Shown piece after piece: positions 8,472 through 15,381 of a DNA stretch of 64,000 bases. Under the pieces are notes generated by a model. It was not told the origin of the DNA. It ran no database searches and was given only the letters and a program-made list of their open reading frames with translations. The position numbers were made by a program, and so were the translations under genes. The DNA lies in the NCBI GenBank assembly GCA_016709545.1, contig JADJMO010000005.1, positions 186,001 to 250,000 of the forward strand, written 5' to 3'. This stretch comes from Myxococcales bacterium (lineage in GTDB: Bacteria > Myxococcota_A > Polyangia > Polyangiales > JADJMO01). Position 1 is the stretch's first letter; the number at the start of each line of letters is the position of its first letter.

Positions 8472-9724
8472 ATGCCTCGTGGGCGAATCGGGCTGCCACG
8501 CGACCTCGACGCGGTGAGCACAAGGACCAAGGTGGACACGGCCACGCTGCGCGACGCGGAGCTGTCCGCGGCGCACGCCGACGCGATCTGGGACAGCGTG
8601 CGAGCGCTGTACCGCACGGGGGTGCACCCCGCGGTCTCGCTGACGATCCGGCGACGCGGCCACGTCGTCGTCCAAGGCGCCATCGGGCACGCGCGCGGCA
8701 ACGGCCCTGACGACCCGGTGTCCGCGCCGGCCCCGCTCGCCACGCCGGCCACGCCGTTCGGTCTCTTCTCGGCCTCCAAGGCCGTCACCGCGATCGTGGT
8801 GCACCTCCTCGTCGAGCGCGGCGCCCTCGAGCTCGACGATCCGATCTGCGAGTACGTCCCGGGCTTCGACCGCCACGGCAAGCACGGGATCACCATCGCC
8901 CACGTGCTGAGCCACCGCGCCGGCGTGCCCCAGGTGCCGGGGTCGAAGGAGCACCCCGACGTGCTGCTCGACCCCCGCGGAATGCGTCGCGCGCCTCTGC
9001 GGCGCGGTGCCGACCCATCCACCCGGCAAGCGGCTCGAGTACCACGCTCTCGGGCGGCTACCTGCTCGGCGCCGTCGTGCAGCAGGCCACTGGCCGCTCG
9101 CTGCAGGAGGTCATCCGCGCCGAGATCCTCGACCCGCTCGCCTTCGATCTGATGGGCTACGGCGTGCCGCGCGACCGCGAGCCAGACGTCGCGGTCAACT
9201 ACGTGACGGGCCGCGCGATGCCGCTGCCGATCAACATGCTCACCTCGCGTGCGCTCGGGCTCACGTGGGCCGAGGGCACGAACCTCTCCAACGACCCGCG
9301 CTTCTACCGGGAGATCCTCCCCTCCGCGAACGTCATCGGCACCGCCGACGAGGCGAGTCGGTTCTTCGAGATGCTCCTGCGTGGCGGCGTGCTCGACGGC
9401 AAGCGCGTGCTCGAGGAGCGCACGCTGCACGCCGCGTGCGTCGAGACGGCCTACATGGAGCTCGACCGCGTGCTGCTGTTCCCCGTTCGCTACGGGCAGG
9501 GTCTGATGCTCGGCGCGCCGCTGATCAGCCCGTTCGGCCTCGGGCTCGGCCGCGCCTTCGGCCACCTCGGGTTCATGAACGTTTTCTGCTACGCGGACCC
9601 GGAGCGCGACATCGCCGTCTCGCTGATGACGACGGGGAAGATCCTCTTCGACACCCACCTCCCCGCGCTGGTGCAGGTGCTGTGGCGCATCGCCCGCGAC
9701 TGCGCGCCGGTGCCCGCCCGCTGA
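8472..9724 (+). CDS. Serine hydrolase of the beta-lactamase/class C esterase family (frameshifts)
   Basis: The N-terminal half contains FGLFSASKAVTAIVVH, where S-x-x-K carries the nucleophilic Ser and general-base Lys. It continues through DLDDPICEYVP-type sequence and HVLSHRAGVPQ. The C-terminal half, in another frame from about 9050, reads SGGYLLGAVVQQATGRSLQ and later GFGLGLGRAFGHLGF-like sequence with the HLG motif of the third active-site element. Between about 8980 and 9050 the frame changes twice (PPGKRLEYHA lies in a third frame and carries the Tyr of the YxN-type motif). I regard this as one gene of about 415 residues hit by indels. These enzymes are esterases, peptidases or lactamase-like hydrolases; the substrate cannot be told. 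There is no signal peptide, so it is probably cytoplasmic. Confidence 0.82.
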
Positions 9725-9732
9725 ACCGAGCC

Positions 9733-10269
9733 TCACCCTTCGTCGGCCAGCTTCTCGAGGGCGCGCAGCAGGGTCTTCATCGGCTTGACGTTGTGCACGT
9801 AGTCGACGCCGTGGCGGTGGAGCAGCCCGAGGAACGTGGCGTACTCGATCTCGGCGAGCTCCTTGCGGCGCTTGCCGGACCAGAGCCCGGTCAGGTATGC
9901 GACCCGCCGCTCGTCGACCGCCTCCCGAGCGGCCCGCGCCAGCTCGCTCCGTGTGGCCCATCCGCGCACCGCGAGCTCGAGGCGGTGGTCGAGCTTGCCG
10001 ACCGCGTCGTAGAGCCGCGCGCGCCGGTCGCGCACGCTCTCGCTCTCCGCGTGCTCGATGGGCACGAGGGTGTGGGTCGTCGTCCAGGCCTCGAGGAGGG
10101 CGGCGCGGAACGCGTCGATGTCGACGAAGTGGTGGTAGAAGGAGCCCTTCGTGCGACGGAGGCGCTTGGCCAGGCGATCGATGGTGAGCTCGTCCTCGCC
10201 ACCCTCTCGGAGCAGCGCGATGCCGGCGGCGATCCAGCCTTCACGCGTGGTCGTGGTGCGAGCCTTCAC
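9733..10269 (-). CDS. TetR/AcrR-family transcriptional regulator
   Basis: 178 residues from GTG 10269, chosen because it overlaps the upstream membrane gene by 4 bp (GTGA). The longer frame upstream is only a shadow of that gene. The helix-turn-helix lies at about residues 25-50: LTIDRLAKRLRRTKGSFYHHF is the classic TetR recognition segment. The C-terminal ligand-binding domain is divergent and gives no clue to the inducer. It probably represses its own operon through the palindrome at 11001-11021. Co-transcription with the membrane protein suggests it controls that gene. Confidence 0.93.
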   Translation of the reverse strand: MKARTTTTREGWIAAGIALLREGGEDELTIDRLAKRLRRTKGSFYHHFVDIDAFRAALLEAWTTTHTLVPIEHAESESVRDRRARLYDAVGKLDHRLELAVRGWATRSELARAAREAVDERRVAYLTGLWSGKRRKELAEIEYATFLGLLHRHGVDYVHNVKPMKTLLRALEKLADEG

Positions 10270-10988
10270 GCACGCGCCACGATGAGGGCGGCGAGGAAGA
10301 GACACAAGGGCGAATAGAACGCGGCGCTGAGCAGGCGATACGGGGTCTTGACGATCGACGGCCGGATCCAGCGCTCGAACGGCCCGTAGACCCCGCGGAG
10401 GCCGAGGACCGCGGCGATCGCGAGGGCCGCCCAGCGCGGCCCGTGGAGCGTCACCGCGGCCATGCCGACGAGCGTCGCCGCGACCGTCAGGGTCGCCGGC
10501 GGCGAAGGGAGCCGCGACGACTCTGGCCACCCGATCACGAACGTGGGTGCCACCCGGGTGGAAGGCGACGGCCACGCGACGCCGAAGACCCACGCCACGT
10601 GGACGACGGCGAGGGCGAGGAGGACGACCGGAGCGGCGAACCGGGGAACCGCGATGGCCAGGGCGAGCGGCCCGAGCAGGATCCACTGGGGCAGCGGGAA
10701 CCCACCGCCGTGTGCCTGCTGTCCGCGCGCGAGGAACAGCAGCGCCGCGAAACCGGCCTGCGCCGCGAGAACCAGCCGGAGCACGGGATCGATCGCGTCA
10801 CCGAACCACGCGAGCACGGCGGCGATCGTCAAGAGCAAGAAGCTCGTGATGTGCCAGACGACGAACAGCGTCGAGCGCGCGAACGCGGAGAACGAGGCCT
10901 GCTCCATCGGTGCGACCACCCGCTTCTGCCCGGCGAACAGGTGGACCCCAGCGGTGTAGAGCGCGAACGCGGCAGCGACACGGACCAT
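10266..10988 (-). CDS. Polytopic membrane protein of unknown function
   Basis: 240 residues from ATG 10988, chosen for the GGAGG 7 bases upstream; an ATG at 11015 lies inside the candidate operator. There are about seven or eight hydrophobic helices. The first half (VRVAAAFALYTAGVHLFAG, then FVVWHITSFLLLTIAAVLAW) resembles small hydrophobic proteins with a conserved His in TM1 and TM2. The second half (LRGVYGPFERWIRPSIV, YRLLSAAFYSPLCLFLAAL) resembles DUF3995-type segments. It may therefore be a fusion of two short membrane proteins. It is the first gene of a two-gene operon with tetR. Confidence 0.75.
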   Translation of the reverse strand: MVRVAAAFALYTAGVHLFAGQKRVVAPMEQASFSAFARSTLFVVWHITSFLLLTIAAVLAWFGDAIDPVLRLVLAAQAGFAALLFLARGQQAHGGGFPLPQWILLGPLALAIAVPRFAAPVVLLALAVVHVAWVFGVAWPSPSTRVAPTFVIGWPESSRLPSPPATLTVAATLVGMAAVTLHGPRWAALAIAAVLGLRGVYGPFERWIRPSIVKTPYRLLSAAFYSPLCLFLAALIVARA

Positions 10989-11000
10989 GATGCCTCCAAC

Positions 11001-11021
11001 CATACCATACCGCATGGTATG
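11001..11021. promoter_or_regulatory. Palindromic candidate TetR operator
   Basis: CATACCAT (11001-11008), a 5-bp spacer ACCGC and ATGGTATG (11014-11021) form a perfect 8-bp inverted repeat. It lies 12 bp upstream of the start codon at 10988 of the membrane-protein/tetR operon. Size, symmetry and position match a TetR dimer site overlapping the promoter or leader, implying autoregulation. It is also markedly more AT-rich than its surroundings. Confidence 0.6.
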
Positions 11022-11069
11022 CCCGTTGTGGGGTCGCGACCGGGCTCCGTCCAGTCCCGCAGAAGCGAC

Positions 11070-11764
11070 TCAGCGCTGCATCACGTCTTCGACGACCCGC
11101 CCGTCCTTGAGGCGGATCTGCCGATCGGCCCGCACCGCGAAGTCGTTGTCGTGCGTCACCATCACGACTGTACGGTTCAGCTCGCGCGCGAGCTTGGCGA
11201 ACACGTCGAACACGAGCTCGCCGTTCTTGGAGTCGAGGTTGCCGGTGGGTTCGTCGGCGAGGATGAGCGCCGGGTCGTTGGCGACCGCCCGCGCGATCGA
11301 GACCCGCTGCTGCTGACCGCCGGAGATCTGCCCGGTTTTCGCTGCCACAGCGGCCCGAGGTCGAGCAGCTCGAGCGTCGTGTAGGCGATCTCCTCCACCT
11401 CGTCGCGCGGCTTGTCCCCGCGCCGCAACATCGGGATCATCACGTTCTCCAGCACCGTGAACTCGGGCAGGAGGAAGTGGAACTGGAACACGAACCCGAG
11501 GCGCTCGTTGCGAAACCGCGCGCGGTCGTCGTCGTCGAGCCCGGAGACCTCCACGCCGTCGAGCCAGACCTCGCCGCTCGTCTGCCGGTCGAGCGTGCCG
11601 AGCAGGTAGAGCAGCGTGGATTTGCCGCTGCCGCTCGCGCCGGTGAGCGCGACGAAGGTGCCGTCGTCGATGGTGAGGTCGATGCCGTGCAGGATGGTCA
11701 GCGGCTCGACCCCGTCGCCGCCGAGCGCGCGCACGAGCTTCTTGGTCTCCACGAGCGGCCTCAT
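11070..11764 (-). CDS. ABC transporter ATP-binding protein, LolD/MacB type (frameshift)
   Basis: The ATPase starts at ATG 11764 (MRPLVETKKLVRALG), overlapping the permease stop by ATGA. Walker A is GASGSGKSTLL, and the Q-loop region reads LGFVFQFHFLLPEFTV. The signature ISGGQQQR, Walker B ALILADEPTGNLD and switch His in VMVTHDND lie in the next frame. The frame is lost near 11335, where GGGCAG appears to lack a G, so one indel separates the two halves. Repaired length is about 231 residues, normal for LolD-like ATPases. With the adjacent permease and adaptor it forms a tripartite export system. The Cys-free membrane context does not tell whether it moves lipoproteins, peptides or small molecules. 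Confidence 0.9.
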
Positions 11765-13077
11765 CCGATCTGCCCTCGCAACACATCGACGGGCTCGACC
11801 TTCGAGCCGCGCCAGGCCGGGATCAGGGCGGCGATCGTGCCGACGAGGATCGCGAAGCAGAACCCGTACAGGTAGAACTTCGGGTCCTCGTAGATGAGGA
11901 AGGTGTCGCTCTTCACGAGCCCTTCGCTCTTCACCTTGAGCTGCGAGAGGAAGTGGATGGCCACCTTGCCGAGCCCGTCCCCGAGCAAACCGCCGATGGT
12001 GGCGATGATGAGCCCCTGCAGGAGGAAGATGCGCAGGATGTCCGCGCGGCGCAGCCCGACGCTGCGCAGGATGCTGATGTCCCGCTGCTTCTGCAGCACG
12101 ATCATGATCTGGATGGCGAGGATGCCGAACCCGCCCACGAGCAGGATGGCGCCGACCACGAACTTCACGATCATGTTCTGCATGGCGAAGATGCCGAGGA
12201 AGTTGGCGTTGGTCTCCTGCCAGCTCTCCGCGTCGTAGCCGAACGCGCGCTCGACCCGCTCGGCCACCGCGGGCGCCACCTCGGTGTCGCGCAGCTTGAT
12301 CTCGATGCGGCCCACGATGTCGGGCTTGCCCACCAGGATCTGCAGCGTGCGCAGCGAAGCGTAGGCGCGCACCTTGTCGACCGGCGGGATCTCCGCCTCG
12401 AAGATGGCGACGACCTTCAGGTCGAGGGGCGTCCCCCCGGGCGCGGCCGCGTGCACGACGTCGCCCACGTGGAGCCCGAGGTCGTCGGCGACGCCGCTGC
12501 CGACCGCGATCCCGTCGGTGGTGATGGCGAGCGTGGCGAACCGCCCGTGCTTCACGAACTGCTCGATGGGCGTGACCTTGTCCTGCGCGGCCACGTCCAC
12601 GCCCCGCAGGTCGAGCGACTTGGTCTTGCCGCCGAACTCGACGAGCACCATCCCCTGCAGCGAGGCGGCCGCGGCCTCGACCTCGGGCATGGTGGCGAGC
12701 GCGCGCACGATCTCGGTCGGCCGCTTGATGCGCGCCTGGCGGTTCGACGGGCTCTCGTGGGCGACGCGCGCGGCGACCGGCCCGCCGAAGTAACGCGCGA
12801 GCAGCGGCGGCTCGGGGCGCAGCTCGTTGTCGAACACGATCACGTGCGGACTGATCTTGAGGATGGCGCTCGTGAACTTGATCTGGAACCCCTGCATGAT
12901 CCCGTTCATGGCGATCAGCACGAGCACGCCGAGGGTCACGCCGCCGACCGCGATCCCGTTGAGCAGCTTGCGGTCCCAGAGCTGGCGCAGCGCGATGAAG
13001 ACGATGGTGCGCGCGTTCGACAGCAGCGGCGCCCGGGAACGCCGGGGCCGCGGGATCGACGCCACGGAGACCGCCAC
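11761..13077 (-). CDS. FtsX/LolE-type ABC transporter permease
   Basis: 438 residues. One transmembrane helix sits near the N-terminus (LLNGIAVGGVTLGVLVLIAM), followed by a periplasmic domain of about 230 residues. Three C-terminal helices follow (FVVGAILLVGGFGILAIQI, IFLLQGLIIATIGGLLG and FCFAILVGTIAALIPAW). The FtsX-like core motif QRDISILRSVGLRRADI lies between helices 2 and 3, and the protein ends in AWRGSKVEPVDVLRG, which is typical. This is the MacB/LolCDE topology in which periplasmic mechanical movement drives substrate transfer. It is the middle gene of the adaptor-permease-ATPase operon, 3 bp after the adaptor stop and overlapping the ATPase start. Confidence 0.92.
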   Translation of the reverse strand: MAVSVASIPRPRRSRAPLLSNARTIVFIALRQLWDRKLLNGIAVGGVTLGVLVLIAMNGIMQGFQIKFTSAILKISPHVIVFDNELRPEPPLLARYFGGPVAARVAHESPSNRQARIKRPTEIVRALATMPEVEAAAASLQGMVLVEFGGKTKSLDLRGVDVAAQDKVTPIEQFVKHGRFATLAITTDGIAVGSGVADDLGLHVGDVVHAAAPGGTPLDLKVVAIFEAEIPPVDKVRAYASLRTLQILVGKPDIVGRIEIKLRDTEVAPAVAERVERAFGYDAESWQETNANFLGIFAMQNMIVKFVVGAILLVGGFGILAIQIMIVLQKQRDISILRSVGLRRADILRIFLLQGLIIATIGGLLGDGLGKVAIHFLSQLKVKSEGLVKSDTFLIYEDPKFYLYGFCFAILVGTIAALIPAWRGSKVEPVDVLRGQIG

Positions 13078-13080
13078 GCC

Positions 13081-14361
13081 CTAGATCCCGGCCTTCGGAC
13101 GGGCCGAAGGCTGCACGTTCGGGTCGCCGAGCTTGATGGTGGGCGCGACCTTGGTCCCCGGGGCGAGCAGCTCGGCCCCGAGCACCACGACCTGGTCGCC
13201 GTCCCCCGCGCCGCCGAGGATCTCGACGTGGAGCATGTCGCGCACGCCGACGCCGAGCTTGCGCTTCTCGACGCGCCCGTTGGTGACCACCCAGGCGAAG
13301 CCCTGGGCGTCGATCGCCTCTGCCGGGCCGAGCAGCGCGTTCTTGCGCTCCTCGATGATGACGTTCACCTCGGCGCTCATGCCGCTCCGCAGCCCGGCCG
13401 GCGCGTCGGTGAGCTTGATCTTGGTGAGGAAGCTCTTCTTGCTGCGGTCGGCGTCGGGGAGGATCTCGAACACGACGCCGTTGAACGTGCGGCCAGGGAA
13501 CGCGTAGAGGGACACCGCGGCCGGCTTGCCGAGGGTGACGCGCCCGATGTAGGCCTCGTCGATGGGGCACTCGAGCACGAGGCGGTCGACGCTGCCGAGC
13601 CGGAGCAGCGGCTGGTTGAGCATCACGACCTCGCCGAGCTCCACGTTCTTGCCGAGCACGACGCCGTCCATCGGCGCCCGCACCTCGGTGTCCGAGAGGC
13701 GCGCCGTGAGCGAGTCGACCGCGGCGCTCGACCCCTGCGCGCGGGCGCCGAGGTCGATGAGCAGCGACTTGCGCTGCGCCTGCTGGGCGGCGAGCGTGGA
13801 CTCGAGCGTGGAGAGCGCCGTGGTGGCCTTGTCGAGCTCCACCTGGGTCGCGGTGCCGGAGGCGACGAGCTTGACGAGGCGGTCGCGGTCGGATTTGGCG
13901 TTGTCGATCTGCGCCTGGGTGGCCTTGATCTGGGCGTCGACGACGGCGATCTGCGGCGCGCTCGTGCCCGCCTGGCTCGAGGCGGCCCAGAGGTCGGCCT
14001 TGCCCTTGGCGAGCTCGAACTTGAGCGTCGGCGAGTCGATGATGGCGAGGAGGTCGCCCTTCTTGACCTTGTCGCCCTCCTTCACCTTGAGCTCGAGCAG
14101 CGAGCCGCTGGTCTTGGCCTTCACCACCACGCGGTCGAGCGCCTCGACGGAACCGGTGGCGTACACCGCGTCGACGGCGGTGCCGCGCGCGAGCGGCGTG
14201 ACCGTCACCGGCTTGGGGCGGAGCCGTCCCGCGACGACCACCGCGACGATCCCGGCCAGCGCGAGCAGGAAGAGGATGCGGCCCCACGGGCGCTTCTTGG
14301 TCGCTCGAAAGGCCGGGCGGGCTGCGGCGGGCGGGTCGAGGTCGGTGGTGGCGATGGCCAT
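13081..14361 (-). CDS. MacA/HlyD-type periplasmic adaptor protein
   Basis: 426 residues from ATG 14361 (MAIATTDLDPP); upstream frame to 14466 is Arg-rich and unlike protein. A cytoplasmic N-terminus is followed by one transmembrane anchor (ILFLLALAGIVAVVVAG). The first half of the lipoyl domain (VVVKAKTSGSLLELKVKEG) comes next, then a coiled-coil hairpin of about 100 residues (DAQIKATQAQIDNAKSDRD onward). The second lipoyl half (EVRAPMDGVVLGKNVELGE) and beta-barrel and membrane-proximal domains complete it. This is the family architecture that links an inner-membrane pump to an outer-membrane exit duct. No TolC-like gene is nearby. It is first in the three-gene operon. Confidence 0.92.
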   Translation of the reverse strand: MAIATTDLDPPAAARPAFRATKKRPWGRILFLLALAGIVAVVVAGRLRPKPVTVTPLARGTAVDAVYATGSVEALDRVVVKAKTSGSLLELKVKEGDKVKKGDLLAIIDSPTLKFELAKGKADLWAASSQAGTSAPQIAVVDAQIKATQAQIDNAKSDRDRLVKLVASGTATQVELDKATTALSTLESTLAAQQAQRKSLLIDLGARAQGSSAAVDSLTARLSDTEVRAPMDGVVLGKNVELGEVVMLNQPLLRLGSVDRLVLECPIDEAYIGRVTLGKPAAVSLYAFPGRTFNGVVFEILPDADRSKKSFLTKIKLTDAPAGLRSGMSAEVNVIIEERKNALLGPAEAIDAQGFAWVVTNGRVEKRKLGVGVRDMLHVEILGGAGDGDQVVVLGAELLAPGTKVAPTIKLGDPNVQPSARPKAGI

Positions 14362-14534
14362 GGCGATAGGGGCGCGGTTCCGAGGAGGGAAGTGTCGAGG
14401 TCGATGCCGTCGCCCTGGGCCGGTTCTCCCACGCTGACGCAAGGCGACGACACTCCTGGTTCGCACCCCGCGGAGTGGTCACGCCCGGCGCGGGCCCTGC
14501 CGGCGCGGCACGCGTCCTGCTATCGCCGCGCGCC

Positions 14535-15275
14535 ATGAGCGCCCTCCGCACCCTGTCGATCCTCGCCGCCCTCCCCGTCGTGCTGGTCGCCTCTGCGGCC
14601 AGCGCGGCCAGCTTCGAAGTCACCCTGCGCCCGGCCTACGGCGGCGCGGGAGACGCCTCGCCCACGGTCTACGAACCCTCGGGGCTCGTGAAGCTCACCG
14701 ACCCCGACGCCCTCTACAACCAGACCCTCAAGCCCTACGGCGCCGGGCTCAACCTGCAGGCCTACCTCGGCGTGCGCGTCTCGAGCTGGGTGTCGGTCGG
14801 CTTCATGGGTGGCTGGCGCTCGAACTCGGCCACCTCCGATCAGGCCCACGACGGCCTCGCCCGCTCGGCGCTCATGGCGGGGCCCTACCTCCGCGTCTAC
14901 GTCCCGATCGTCCCGGTGATCGAGCCCTGGCTCGGGCTCGGTGTCTCCTACGTCCACGACCTCCAGACCTGGAAGGGCTCCGTCGCCACCACCGCCGGAC
15001 CGCGCGTGGTCGATCAGACGCTCGAGCACCACGGCGTGGCCGTCCCCATCACCGTCGGCGCCGACTACAAGATCCTCCCCATGCTCGCCGCAGGGCTCTC
15101 CTTCCAGTACGCGCCGGTCTTCGGCGTCGGTGGCTGCTACAAGGCGGAAGGTGGGGGCATCGCGTCCACGAGCTTCTGCACCGACGAGGCGGCCGACAAG
15201 AAGATCACCGCCTCCAAGGGCTACGGCATGTGGTCCCTCGGCCTGAACCTGCGCCTCACGGTCCCGCCGACCTGA
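14535..15275 (+). CDS. Outer-membrane-type beta-barrel protein
   Basis: 246 residues from ATG 14535; the longer frame from 14475 adds sequence before the signal peptide (MSALRTLSILAALPVVLVAS, cleaved near ASAAS). The mature part has alternating aromatic/hydrophobic strands (FEVTLRPAYGGAG, AYLGVRVSSWVSVGFMGGW, GPYLRVYVPIVPVIEPWLG, VPITVGADYKILPML) typical of an 8-10-strand barrel. Two Cys in VGGCYKAEGG and TSFCTDEA could form a loop disulfide. It is divergent from the export operon; a duct role for it is possible but unsupported. Confidence 0.7.
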   Translation: MSALRTLSILAALPVVLVASAASAASFEVTLRPAYGGAGDASPTVYEPSGLVKLTDPDALYNQTLKPYGAGLNLQAYLGVRVSSWVSVGFMGGWRSNSATSDQAHDGLARSALMAGPYLRVYVPIVPVIEPWLGLGVSYVHDLQTWKGSVATTAGPRVVDQTLEHHGVAVPITVGADYKILPMLAAGLSFQYAPVFGVGGCYKAEGGGIASTSFCTDEAADKKITASKGYGMWSLGLNLRLTVPPT

Positions 15276-15381
15276 CCCGCGGGCCTGACCCGACGGATCC
15301 GCCGGTTTTGCCAGCGATCTCGCTCGCTCGCGTCGAACGTGACCTTTGTGTGTTCGTGCTGATACGTTCGCTCCCCACCGA

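Noticed and set aside
11953..14538. An 861-codon plus-strand frame over the exporter operon
   Set aside because: Shadow of the permease and adaptor genes, which have full family motifs on the minus strand.
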